This document shows positions 35,610-44,012 of a DNA stretch of 64,000 bases, piece after piece. The stretch's first letter is position 1; each line of letters opens with the position of its first letter. Origin of the DNA: Tepidibacter formicigenes DSM 15518 (lineage in GTDB: Bacteria > Bacillota > Clostridia > Peptostreptococcales > Peptostreptococcaceae); NCBI RefSeq assembly GCF_900142235.1, contig NZ_FRAE01000009.1, positions 1-64,000 of the forward strand, read 5' to 3'. The notes under the pieces are model-generated. The model did not search any database. It worked only from the letters and a program-made list of their open reading frames with translations, and was not told the DNA's origin. Position numbers and translations under genes: made by a program.

Positions 35610-36410
35610 TTATCTTCCTATCATATCTATATAGTTTAATATTTTGTTTTTTTCAATTATTTTAGTTAGAGAATACTTTTCAGTAATTATATGAATAAGT
35701 ATTAATAAAATTAAAGTTATACTTCTTGCAATAAAAGAAAAATTGCTAGCAACAATTATTCCAATGGAAATTCCAAGTACATTAGAACCTACATCTCCCA
35801 TCATAGCTTTTGCCTTTAAGTCATCTTTAAAATAAGCTAAAACATTTGAAAGAAGTAGTATTATCAGTATCTTTTGATAATATAAGGATACAGTAAATAA
35901 AAGTATTAAAGAAATTAATACATATCCTTTTATAGCTCTACCTGGTCTTAAATCTAATAAGTTTATTAGATTTGTAAATAATGATATTAATAAAGTATTT
36001 ATTATTATATCTATTATATTGTTAGATATACTCATTGATACAAATAGTGCTACAAACCCTCCAAACAAAGCTTTAAATCCACCTGTTGTAAGTCTTCCTT
36101 TAAATAAACTTTTAAAATGACCTTTAAGTCCTGATACATCTCTATTTCCAATAAGGTCATCTATAATTCCTATAAATGCCATGGCTATTATTCCGAATAA
36201 AAAAATATATATTTGATTATCTTTATAAAAATATCTTACAATAGAAGAGTTTACAATAAGCATTGGCAAAAACACTATTCCAATAGATACAGGTATTAAG
36301 TCCCCTTTATAATTTTTTCTTACAATGTTACTTTCTACTAAAAGAGATTTAAAATATGGTATTATTAGTAATGTTCCTAAAAAGCCAATCAAAAATAATA
36401 TATATATCAA
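35610..36410 (-). CDS. Glycosyltransferase family 4-like (MraY/WecA-type) membrane protein
   Basis: A 266-residue polytopic protein with about nine hydrophobic segments. It retains the cytosolic IGIIDDLIGNR aspartate pair near residue 81 and MMGDVGSNVLG near 204. The segment where MraY and WecA have DGLDGL reads NLLDLRPGRAIKG here, so one conserved aspartate is missing. It is shorter than MraY (about 320). It may transfer a sugar phosphate to a lipid carrier or be a non-catalytic relative. TTG start with AGGGAGGU. It is five bases from the preceding family 2 glycosyltransferase gene. Confidence 0.78.
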   Translation of the reverse strand: MIYILFLIGFLGTLLIIPYFKSLLVESNIVRKNYKGDLIPVSIGIVFLPMLIVNSSIVRYFYKDNQIYIFLFGIIAMAFIGIIDDLIGNRDVSGLKGHFKSLFKGRLTTGGFKALFGGFVALFVSMSISNNIIDIIINTLLISLFTNLINLLDLRPGRAIKGYVLISLILLFTVSLYYQKILIILLLSNVLAYFKDDLKAKAMMGDVGSNVLGISIGIIVASNFSFIARSITLILLILIHIITEKYSLTKIIEKNKILNYIDMIGR

Positions 36411-36414
36411 GGTA

Positions 36415-37101
36415 CTACCTCCCTAACATCTTTTTAAGTAAAATAATGTTTATATGATAAAACTGCTTTCCTCTATGAATAAACCCTTTTAAATCTCTTC
36501 CTGTTTCATTATGGGTCATATTAACTAAAACTTCCTTTACTTTATATCCTTTTTTTAGAATATCAATAGTCATACCAACCTCAACACCATAACCAAAAGG
36601 TATTTCTTTAAACTCTTTTAAAACTTCTTTTTTAAATATCCTTTGTCCGGATAGAGTACTATCCAATTCTTCTCCTGTTAAAAATTTAACTCCATTTTTA
36701 GCAAGTTTCTTTACAAATCCAAATCCTCCTTTTTTCTTTGCAGGAGGAAACTTTGCAATAGTTACATCACATTCATTATTTAATATTGGATATATTAATT
36801 TTTCTACTTCACTTGAAGTTCTTCCTAAATCTCCATCTAAAAATCCAATTATATCTGAATTTTTCATTGCTATTTTAAGTCCATAATTAAGAGCATATCC
36901 CTTTCCCATATTTTTATCAAGTCTGTATGCTTTTACACATTCATAAGAAGATGCTATTTTAAATGTATTATCACTTGACCCATCATCAATTATTATTATT
37001 TCATCTATACAATTTAAATCTTTAATTCCTTCTATTGTATCTTTTATTTTATCTTTTTCATTATACGCTGGAATTATTATGCTTATGTGTTTATTTTCCA
37101 T
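36415..37101 (-). CDS. Family 2 glycosyltransferase
   Basis: This cytosolic GT-A enzyme of 228 residues begins SIIIPAYNEKDKIK and has IIIDDGSSDNT near residue 37, KNMGKGYALNYG near 62 and the metal-binding FLDGDLG near 87. The acceptor region contains STLSGQRIFKKE near 149. The domain organisation resembles polyprenyl-phosphate sugar transferases such as DPM1-like proteins, but without C-terminal helices. It is encoded between the GT4-like protein and the SteB-like protein, so it may glycosylate a lipid-linked intermediate of the cell envelope. Confidence 0.88.
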   Translation of the reverse strand: MENKHISIIIPAYNEKDKIKDTIEGIKDLNCIDEIIIIDDGSSDNTFKIASSYECVKAYRLDKNMGKGYALNYGLKIAMKNSDIIGFLDGDLGRTSSEVEKLIYPILNNECDVTIAKFPPAKKKGGFGFVKKLAKNGVKFLTGEELDSTLSGQRIFKKEVLKEFKEIPFGYGVEVGMTIDILKKGYKVKEVLVNMTHNETGRDLKGFIHRGKQFYHINIILLKKMLGR

Positions 37102-37115
37102 AAATACACTCCTTG

Positions 37116-37982
37116 TTATTTTATTTCAAGAGGGGTAAATTCATCTGCTGTATCTTTAATTCCAAAATGTCCTGTTTTACCTTCTAAAACCATAATTAAT
37201 GATATTTTGCCCATAACCTCATCTAAATTATCTATAGTAGATATTTTAGATTGTTTATAAAAAGGAATATATGAGTTTTCTACATCACTTCTTTCAGTTC
37301 CAAGTAATTTTAAGTTGTTATTCTTGAAATATTGTATTATACCATTATCGATAATCTCTAGTTTACTTTCATTTTTTTGTATACTTCCACCTTCTAAAAT
37401 AACAGTATCTAAGTTCTCGTAATCTAAATTTAAAGTTTGTATCTCTATTATTCCTTTTTCATTGAATTTATTTAATAATTCTATATTTTTATCTTCATAT
37501 ATAACTTTGCATATATAATTAATTAATTCTTCTTTATTATTTAAAGCTGTATTAAATTCTTGATTTAAAACATTGAAATCTATATCTTCTACTATTTTAT
37601 CTTTTATTGTTATATCAAATACAACATTTCCTTTTGCTTTATTTATAAACTCTTTTACATTAGGATAAAAATAATCTTCGGTAGTTTTTAATATACCTAT
37701 GTTTTTTCCTTCAAGTCTTGCATCTATAATATAATCAAAAGTATTTTCTATATATTTATTAAGATTTTCATTTTTCTTGGTAAGATTTAGTATATTACTT
37801 TCTAATTCTTGATTTTCAGTTTTAATATTTTCAAATCTATTTTCTAAATCTTGTATTATTTGAGTTTGCTGCTCAGTAAAGGCACCATTACTATTTAGAT
37901 TAAATCCTATTAATATCCCAATTCCCAAAGTTATAAAAATAGCCCCTAAAGTGGTTATATAGTATTTCATATTTACATTCAC
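37116..37982 (-). CDS. SteB/MctB-like coiled-coil membrane protein (copper transporter family DUF3186)
   Basis: A single N-terminal membrane helix (YYITTLGAIFITLGIGILI) is followed by a coiled coil (about 38-80) and a mixed alpha/beta domain. This is the layout of the MctB/DUF3186 family. In Corynebacterium the family member SteB works with SteA to control cell separation. Here the SteA homologue is directly upstream, which favours that role over copper transport. GTG start with AGGAGGG. The length is 288 residues. Confidence 0.75.
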   Translation of the reverse strand: MNVNMKYYITTLGAIFITLGIGILIGFNLNSNGAFTEQQTQIIQDLENRFENIKTENQELESNILNLTKKNENLNKYIENTFDYIIDARLEGKNIGILKTTEDYFYPNVKEFINKAKGNVVFDITIKDKIVEDIDFNVLNQEFNTALNNKEELINYICKVIYEDKNIELLNKFNEKGIIEIQTLNLDYENLDTVILEGGSIQKNESKLEIIDNGIIQYFKNNNLKLLGTERSDVENSYIPFYKQSKISTIDNLDEVMGKISLIMVLEGKTGHFGIKDTADEFTPLEIK

Positions 37983-37994
37983 AAAAAACCCTCC

Positions 37995-39116
37995 TTAAAA
38001 TTCTAATAATACTCTTAATTTTAACTGCATAAGCTTTATTAACTGTTGAATAGGTGGTGACAAATAAGCCACTATACATACTGGAAAAAGTGCTGCAAGT
38101 ATTAGTCCCCATATATATTTTATTTTAAGCTTACTTCTATAAAGAAGATTTACTCCTTTTGCATCTATCAGTTTTGATCCTATTTTAAGTCTTACTAAAA
38201 AAGTACTTGCCATACCCTTTCTTCCTTTTTCTAAAAAATCTATCATATTAGAATGAGTTCCAAGTGCAACTATAAGCTTTGCCCCATATTCATAAGCAGT
38301 AAGCATTGCTATATCTTCACTAGTTCCTGGTGCTGGAAATACTACAGCTTCAAGTCCTAACTCTTCTACTCTTTTAAGGCCTGGAGCTCTTCCATCAGGA
38401 TAGGCATGTACTACTATTTCTTTACATTTTTTTAAACATTCATCACTTATACTATCCATATCTCCTACTATCATATCGGGAGTGTATCCAAATTCAAGCA
38501 ATGCATCTCCTCCACCATCTACTCCTATTAATACTGGCTTTACCTCTTCTATATATGAAATTATAGTGCTTAAGTCTTTTTTATAATCCTGACCCCTAAC
38601 TACAACTAATGCATGCTTATTTTTAAAGTGTGTTTTTATTTTAGGTATCTCTAATTCTCCTAATATAAATCCTTTTTCCTTTTTAGCATATTCAATAGTA
38701 TTTTCTATAAAATTATCAAGCTCATGAGATAAATTCTCGTAACAAGCTTTTAATTTTTCTTTAATTTTAACTTGATCTAAAAATTCTCCTTCTCCTATTA
38801 ATTCATCTTGATAGTATACTTTATTATCTACTATTTCTACAATATCTCCCTCTTCTAACCTTTCAAATACTTCTTTTCCTACATTATCTATTATAGGTAT
38901 ATTTTTTTTAGATAATATCATTGGTCCTTTATTAGGATACCTCCCACTTATAGACATATCTACATTTATTACAGCTCTTATTTTTCCTTCTACTAATGAA
39001 TTTGCTGCTACTTCATCTATATCTTTATGATTTATTATAGCAATTTCTCCACCATTCAATCTTTTAGCTAAATTCTTAGTTTTTCTATCTATTTTTATTG
39101 GAGCTTTTATTCTCAT
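37995..39116 (-). CDS. steA: SteA-like cytokinetic ring protein (thiamine pyrophosphokinase-fold)
   Basis: The protein has about 373 residues. The first 150 hold NGGEIAIINHKDIDEVAA and ISGRYPNKGP. The centre resembles a thiamine pyrophosphokinase catalytic fold (IGVDGGGDALLEFGYTPD, VGDMDSISD, FPAPGTSEDIAML). Two C-terminal hydrophobic helices near 325-360 anchor it in the membrane. SteA proteins in actinobacteria act with SteB in daughter-cell separation. The start is the ATG at 39114-39116 behind AGGAGGAAAA. An unusual GC-richer hairpin block lies directly upstream. Confidence 0.82.
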   Translation of the reverse strand: MRIKAPIKIDRKTKNLAKRLNGGEIAIINHKDIDEVAANSLVEGKIRAVINVDMSISGRYPNKGPMILSKKNIPIIDNVGKEVFERLEEGDIVEIVDNKVYYQDELIGEGEFLDQVKIKEKLKACYENLSHELDNFIENTIEYAKKEKGFILGELEIPKIKTHFKNKHALVVVRGQDYKKDLSTIISYIEEVKPVLIGVDGGGDALLEFGYTPDMIVGDMDSISDECLKKCKEIVVHAYPDGRAPGLKRVEELGLEAVVFPAPGTSEDIAMLTAYEYGAKLIVALGTHSNMIDFLEKGRKGMASTFLVRLKIGSKLIDAKGVNLLYRSKLKIKYIWGLILAALFPVCIVAYLSPPIQQLIKLMQLKLRVLLEF

Positions 39117-39138
39117 AATTTTCCTCCCTATCATAAAA

Positions 39139-39203
39139 AAATTCGCTTCATGCTATCGCATGGCTCATGTCGCCAACGAGTCCTAAGGACTTTGTTGCTC
39201 AAA
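39139..39203 (-). other. GC-rich structured element in the steA leader
   Basis: The 305-base gap between steA and the SASP gene is very A/T rich except for this block. It contains the hairpins CATGC-TATC-GCATG (39149-39162) and AGTCC-TAA-GGACT (39179-39191). On the minus strand the first is followed by GAAGCGAA and seven U residues, then the steA ribosome site. It could be an attenuator, a terminator or a copy of a dispersed palindromic repeat. I see nothing else in 39204-39400. Confidence 0.5.
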
Positions 39204-39400
39204 ATAGTTGATATTTTTATTCAGTTACCAAAGTTACAGTTTAAAAAATTTATACTTTTCTATAGAGTAAAAAATTGAAAATTAGCTTTTAAAAATTTTC
39301 TATTATATAAAAATGTAGAATAAGATATTTTTTTGTATAATTTTATTTTAAACAAATCTAATTATATCATATAACTAAGAATAATTTAAATAATAAATAA

Positions 39401-39434
39401 AGCCATGGCAAGTATATTAACTTAAGCCATGGCT
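39401..39434 (-). terminator. Terminator of the SASP gene
   Basis: Arms AGCCATGGC at 39401-39409 and GCCATGGCT at 39426-39434, seven bases past the SASP stop codon, with A/T-rich sequence after. Confidence 0.65.
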
Positions 39435-39440
39435 CTTATA

Positions 39441-39662
39441 TTAATCTTTTTTATTTTTATCTATTAACATTTGCTCTCCCATTTCAACTAATTTTTTTGT
39501 CATAGCTCCTCCAACATAACCTCCATAAAATACATTTTTTCCGGAGGATAAATCACTTTTATCATTTGTAATATTATTTCCTATTCCCAGCTCATTTGCT
39601 ATTTCATATTTCATTTGATTTAATGCTTTTACAGCATTAGGATTTATAGCTTGTTTAGACAT
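39441..39662 (-). CDS. Alpha/beta-type small acid-soluble spore protein
   Basis: This 73-residue DNA-binding protein saturates spore DNA and protects it from UV and heat. NQMKYEIANELGI contains the cleavage site for the germination protease GPR, and FYGGYVGGAMTKKLVEMGE is the conserved second half. It is transcribed as a single gene with its own terminator, the usual arrangement for SigG-dependent ssp genes. A good GAGGUG site precedes the ATG. I did not find a convincing SigG promoter. Confidence 0.93.
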   Translation of the reverse strand: MSKQAINPNAVKALNQMKYEIANELGIGNNITNDKSDLSSGKNVFYGGYVGGAMTKKLVEMGEQMLIDKNKKD

Positions 39663-39699
39663 AATATCACCTCTTTTTTATTTTGTGATTGTTTCATAA

Positions 39700-39752
39700 A
39701 AAAAATACCTCTTATTTGTTGGTTTTAAATCAACAAATAAGAGGTATTTTTT
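39700..39752 (-). terminator. Strong terminator of spo0A
   Basis: Perfect 22-base arms at 39700-39721 and 39731-39752 with a nine-base loop lie five bases after the spo0A stop. It ends in a U-run and is one of the strongest hairpins in the window. Confidence 0.9.
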
Positions 39753-39756
39753 ATAT

Positions 39757-40569
39757 TTATCTTGCTACTTTATGTTCAAGCCTTAATTTATCAGCAACCA
39801 TAGCGATAAATTCTGAGTTTGTTGGCTTTCCTTTTGTATTATGAACTGTATATCCAAATAATTGATTTATAGTATCTACTTTTCCTCTACTCCATGCTAC
39901 TTCAATTGCATGTCTAATTGCTCTTTCTACTCTTGATGGAGTAGTATTAAATTGCTTTGCTATATTTGGATATAATTCTTTAGTTACAGCACTTAATAGT
40001 TCAACATTGTCTATTACCATTTTTATAGCTTCTCTTAAATATAAATATCCTTTAATATGAGCTGGAACTCCTATTTCATGAATTATATTAGTTATTTCAG
40101 CTTCTATATTTCCATTATTTCTAACAAAGTCATTTTTAACAGTTTTAAATTCTATTAAAGGTTTATTTTTTTCAATTACAGACACATCTTTATGTCCTAC
40201 AAGCTCTCTTATTCTACTTATAAATACACTAAAATCAAATGGCTTTACTATATAATAATCAGCTCCTAAATTTATAGCTCTTTGTGTAATTTTATCTTGT
40301 CCTACAGCTGATAATATTATAATTTTAGGCATTTTCTTAATATTCATAGAGTTTAATTTTTCTATTACACCCAAACCATCAAGATGAGGCATTATTATAT
40401 CTAGTATTAATAAATCTGGCTCTTTTTCTGAAACCAAATCTAATGCTTCAACTCCATCTTTTGCTATACCTAGTATTTCTACATCATTTTCATTTTGTAA
40501 ATATTCTTTTAAAATTTGGCAAAAATCTTTGTTATCATCCGCTATTACTATATTTATTTTCTGTTTCAC
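39757..40569 (-). CDS. spo0A: Sporulation master response regulator Spo0A
   Basis: The receiver domain (1-120) has the acidic pocket IADDN, phosphorylation site D57 ([13 protein letters not shown]), T/S in IILSA and the lysine in YIVKPFD. The C-terminal effector domain shows [20 protein letters not shown], the recognition helix [21 protein letters not shown] and [11 protein letters not shown], all near-invariant in Spo0A. The start is GTG at 40567-40569 behind GGGGGGU; an in-frame TTG lies inside the ribosome site. The product has 270 residues. A SigH promoter and a 0A box precede it. Next upstream is spoIVB, as in other spore formers. Confidence 0.97.
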   Translation of the reverse strand: MKQKINIVIADDNKDFCQILKEYLQNENDVEILGIAKDGVEALDLVSEKEPDLLILDIIMPHLDGLGVIEKLNSMNIKKMPKIIILSAVGQDKITQRAINLGADYYIVKPFDFSVFISRIRELVGHKDVSVIEKNKPLIEFKTVKNDFVRNNGNIEAEITNIIHEIGVPAHIKGYLYLREAIKMVIDNVELLSAVTKELYPNIAKQFNTTPSRVERAIRHAIEVAWSRGKVDTINQLFGYTVHNTKGKPTNSEFIAMVADKLRLEHKVAR

Positions 40570-40616
40570 AAAATTACCCCCCAATAAAAATATTTATATA
40601 TTTACATAAATAACTA

Positions 40617-40643
40617 ATTCGACATTTCTATTATATTTCCTTC
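40617..40643 (-). promoter_or_regulatory. SigH promoter of spo0A overlapping a 0A box
   Basis: On the minus strand GAAGGAAAT (40643-40635), 11 bases, then GTCGAAT (40623-40617) fits the SigH consensus RNAGGAWWW-N11/12-RNNGAAT at every fixed position. TGTCGAA (40624-40618), a perfect 0A box, overlaps the -10. Phosphorylated Spo0A bound there would compete with polymerase or adjust its own level. Confidence 0.75.
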
Positions 40644-40673
40644 TTAATTATTTTTGTATTTTAAAAAAAATAT

Positions 40674-40716
40674 AACAAAGTCTTTGTTTTTTAATGTAAT
40701 GAAAGTAGACTTTGTT
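40674..40716 (-). terminator. Terminator of spoIVB
   Basis: Ten-base arms AACAAAGTCT/AGACTTTGTT at 40674-40683 and 40707-40716 lie just past the spoIVB stop. On the minus strand the hairpin is followed by a stretch of U and A. Confidence 0.6.
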
Positions 40717-40725
40717 AAAATAAAT

Positions 40726-41739
40726 TTATTTTAACATCCAATCAATAAATATTGCATATCCTTTTTTAGGATCATTTACAAATACATGTGTTATAGCTCC
40801 AATTAATTTTCCATTTTGTATTATAGGAGCTCCACTCATTCCTTGTACTATACCTCCTGTATATTCCAATAATTCTTTATCTACTATTTCTACTATCATA
40901 CTTTTTGATTTAGGTGTGTTTTGATTAAATATTTTTCTAATTTTTATTTTATATTTTTTTATATTATTATTTTTATCGGGAAACAATAAATATGCATTTC
41001 CTTTTTTTATTTCATAATAATTACCTACTTCTATAGGTTTTATTACATTTAAATCAGAAATATTATTAATTTTTCCTTTTATTCCAAAAGAAGTATTTTT
41101 ATTAAATATTCCTATTATATCATCTTCTCCAAATTCACCCATTATTTCACCAGGTACTCCTGATATTCCTTTTTTAATTCCTATTTTTTTAGGTTTATAT
41201 AGACTTCCATTCCTTACTTCAATTAATTTTCCTGTATCTATATCTGTAATTCCATGACCTAAAGCAGAAAATTCTTTAGTGTCGGGATTATAATAAGTAA
41301 GAGTTCCAATTCCTGCTACTTTATCTCTTACCCATACTCCTATTTTATATTTATTACTTTTATCATCTTTATATAATTTTATATTTTTATTTAGATATGA
41401 GCCATCTCTCTTTAATGTTATATTAACAGTATTTTTAGATATATCATTTAATATATTTTCTATATCTTTAGCTTTGTTCACCTCTTTATTTTCTACTTTT
41501 ACAATTATATCTCCTATTTTTATTCCTCTGCTTTTTTGTTTTAAATAATTTTCATCAATTCCTATTACTAATACTCCTTTTGTATCTAATTTTATCCCTG
41601 TCACATTACCAAGAGGAACTAAATATAGTTTATCTTTGTCAGAAGCTTGAATAAATAAATTGAATGATACAAAACTTGTTAGAATAATAGATAAAATTAT
41701 AGTAAAAAACAACATTTTCTTTTTAGAAAATTTTGTCAC
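40726..41739 (-). CDS. spoIVB: SpoIVB signalling serine peptidase
   Basis: SpoIVB is made in the forespore and secreted into the intermembrane space, where in Bacillus it triggers SpoIVFB and processing of pro-SigK. The N-terminal membrane anchor is LFFTIILSIILTSFVSF. A PDZ domain lies near residues 60-130. The S55 peptidase domain contains ALGHGITD (His) and GGIVQGMSGAPI (nucleophile Ser). I chose the GTG at 41737-41739, ten bases after AAGGA; a longer frame to 41847 lacks a site. Because SigK here seems to have no pro-sequence, SpoIVB may serve other signalling roles. Confidence 0.92.
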   Translation of the reverse strand: MTKFSKKKMLFFTIILSIILTSFVSFNLFIQASDKDKLYLVPLGNVTGIKLDTKGVLVIGIDENYLKQKSRGIKIGDIIVKVENKEVNKAKDIENILNDISKNTVNITLKRDGSYLNKNIKLYKDDKSNKYKIGVWVRDKVAGIGTLTYYNPDTKEFSALGHGITDIDTGKLIEVRNGSLYKPKKIGIKKGISGVPGEIMGEFGEDDIIGIFNKNTSFGIKGKINNISDLNVIKPIEVGNYYEIKKGNAYLLFPDKNNNIKKYKIKIRKIFNQNTPKSKSMIVEIVDKELLEYTGGIVQGMSGAPIIQNGKLIGAITHVFVNDPKKGYAIFIDWMLK

Positions 41740-41847
41740 TATTATCACATCCTTGAGTTCTTTTAATATTAATTTTCCTTGAAACTCAAATTTATATCCG
41801 GAACAAATAATTATAATACTGTAAAAAAAAACAAAAAATAAAGACAT

Positions 41848-43536
41848 TTAAATGTCTTTATTTTTTGCAATTTGAAGTAGTTCTTTTGCATGTTCTATAG
41901 TTTTTTGTGTTATATTAAGTCCTCCTATTAATCTAGCAATTTCTTGTACTTTATCTTCTTCGGTTAATTTTTCTATTCTTGTATAAGTTCTATCTTCTTG
42001 AGTAATTTTTTCTATATTAAAATGAACATCAGAATTAACAGCAATTTGAGGCAAATGAGTTATACATATAATTTGCTTTTTATTTGATATAATTTTTAAT
42101 TTATCACCCACAATTTGTGCTGCTATTCCACTTATTCCTGTATCTATTTCATCAAAAACTAATGTTTCTACTTTATCTATATCTGATAAAATAGTTTTAA
42201 ATGCTAACATAAATCTGGACATTTCTCCACCAGATGCTATTTTGTAAATAGGCTTTAAATCTTCTCCTAGATTAAATGAAATCATAAATTCTATAATATC
42301 TTTTCCATTATGAGTAAAATCTTCTCTTTCTTCAAAATTAACTTTAAAACTTACATTTTTCATATTTAAAGAATTTAGCTCATTACAAATTTTATTTTCA
42401 AGCTCTTTGGCAATTTCTTTTCTTCTTAAAGTTATTTTTTTACTTTTTTTATTTAAATCTTCTTTTATTTTTTCTAAACTTTCTTTTAACTGAATTATTT
42501 TTTCATCTCTACTTAATATTTCATCCAATCTTAAAGTTATTTTTTTCTTATATTCTAAAATTTCCTCTATAGTATTTCCATATTTTCTTCTAAGATTATT
42601 TATTGTATCAATTCTAATTTCAACATCATCTAAATTTTTTATATCAAAATCAATATTATCTTTATAATCCCTTACATCTTTTGATAAATCTTGAAGTCTG
42701 TACATTATATCTTCTAAATTTGAATAATAATCTTCTAGTTTCTTATCAAAATTTGATAAATCACCTAAATCCTTTAATGCTTTTGAAATTAAGTCAAAAG
42801 CATTTATATTAGATTCATATAAGTTTAAATACGCCTTATTTAAATTAGTATATATCTTTTCACTATTTCTATGCACTTCTCTTTGTTTTAAAAGCTCTTC
42901 ATATTCTTCTGCACTTAAATTAGCATCCTCTATTTCATCTATTTGAAATTTTAAAAGATCTATTTCTCTTGCAATTTGTATATCATCTTTATTTTCTGTA
43001 AGTGAATTTAACTTATTCTTTATTTCTGTGTATTTTTTATATCCAATTAAATATTCATCTTTTAAAATTTTTAATTTTTCTTCTCCATATAAATCTAAAA
43101 ATTCTATATGCTTTTCTTTATTAAACAATACTTGATTTTCATGCTGAGAGTGAACATCAATTAAAAAAGAGCTTATATTTTTCAAAAAAGAAAGCCTTAC
43201 ATTTCTTCCATTAATTCTACTTATATTTTTTCCATCTGCATAAATTTCTCTTGATATTATTATATTTTTATCTAAAGATGTATCTATTCCATATTCTAAA
43301 AGTTCATTTTCTAACTTTTCATTTGAAACATTAAATGTAGCTTCTATTAAACCTTTATTAGTTCCTTTTCTCACAAAAGATTTGTCAAACCTTCCACCTA
43401 AGCATAGATTAAGTGCATCTATTATTATAGATTTTCCTGATCCTGTTTCTCCAGTTAATATATTTAGCCCATTTTCAAAGTTCAATCTTACCTCTTCTAC
43501 TAATGCAAAATTATTTATATATAACTCAAGGATCAT
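41848..43536 (-). CDS. recN: DNA repair protein RecN
   Basis: This SMC-like ATPase acts early in double-strand break repair. Walker A is GETGSGKS at residue 29 or so, long coiled coils span about 160-370, and the signature IASGGEMSRFMLA and Walker B TLVFDEIDTGISG lie near 450-480. The 562 residues fit the family. It begins with ATG after AGGAGGA and follows argR by 14 bases, in the conserved order argR-recN-spoIVB-spo0A. Confidence 0.96.
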   Translation of the reverse strand: MILELYINNFALVEEVRLNFENGLNILTGETGSGKSIIIDALNLCLGGRFDKSFVRKGTNKGLIEATFNVSNEKLENELLEYGIDTSLDKNIIISREIYADGKNISRINGRNVRLSFLKNISSFLIDVHSQHENQVLFNKEKHIEFLDLYGEEKLKILKDEYLIGYKKYTEIKNKLNSLTENKDDIQIAREIDLLKFQIDEIEDANLSAEEYEELLKQREVHRNSEKIYTNLNKAYLNLYESNINAFDLISKALKDLGDLSNFDKKLEDYYSNLEDIMYRLQDLSKDVRDYKDNIDFDIKNLDDVEIRIDTINNLRRKYGNTIEEILEYKKKITLRLDEILSRDEKIIQLKESLEKIKEDLNKKSKKITLRRKEIAKELENKICNELNSLNMKNVSFKVNFEEREDFTHNGKDIIEFMISFNLGEDLKPIYKIASGGEMSRFMLAFKTILSDIDKVETLVFDEIDTGISGIAAQIVGDKLKIISNKKQIICITHLPQIAVNSDVHFNIEKITQEDRTYTRIEKLTEEDKVQEIARLIGGLNITQKTIEHAKELLQIAKNKDI

Positions 43537-43550
43537 AATAATCCTCCTAT

Positions 43551-43997
43551 CTAAATTAACTTCCTAAATCTATCTTTTATTTTCTCTACATATTCTATGT
43601 TTTTTATTAAAACAAATACTGTATCCATCCCCGCTATTGTTCCAACTATTTCTCTAAGATCTAATTCGTCTATAGCTCTAGCCACTAATTGTGCAGATCC
43701 AGAAACAGTTTTCAAACACACAATATTTTCTGAAGAATCTAAATCTACAAGAACTTCTTTTATTAATCTAATTAATCTATCAGAAGAACCTTTTTCTTCT
43801 TTCTTTAATGCTGCATATTTATACCTTCCATCTCTAGTTAGTACTTTTACTAGCTTTAACTCTTTAATATCTCTAGAAACAGTAGCTTGAGTTACATTTA
43901 TACCATTATCTCTAAGTCTTTGAGCAAGATCATCCTGAGTTTCTATCTCTTCATTTTCAATTATTTCTAGTATTTTACTGTGCCTTGATATTTTCAA
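43551..43997 (-). CDS. argR: Arginine repressor ArgR/AhrC
   Basis: An arginine-responsive hexameric regulator of 148 residues. The N-terminal winged helix holds TQDDLAQRLRDNGINVTQAT, and the C-terminal arginine-binding domain has SAQLVARAIDEL and GTIAGMDTVFVL. TTG start behind AGGAGGA. No arginine biosynthesis genes are nearby; the gene sits between tlyA and recN as in other Firmicutes. Confidence 0.95.
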   Translation of the reverse strand: MKISRHSKILEIIENEEIETQDDLAQRLRDNGINVTQATVSRDIKELKLVKVLTRDGRYKYAALKKEEKGSSDRLIRLIKEVLVDLDSSENIVCLKTVSGSAQLVARAIDELDLREIVGTIAGMDTVFVLIKNIEYVEKIKDRFRKLI

Positions 43998-44012
43998 AAC
44001 AATTCCTCCTAA

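Noticed and set aside
25811-39434. AGCCATGGCT cores shared by the hairpins after cbiO and after the SASP gene, considered as a repeat family
   Set aside because: The shared part is only ten palindromic bases and the flanks differ. Two terminators with similar stems are a simpler explanation.
39457-40569. TTG start for spo0A five codons upstream of the GTG
   Set aside because: That codon lies inside the GGGGGGU ribosome site, while the GTG has correct spacing.
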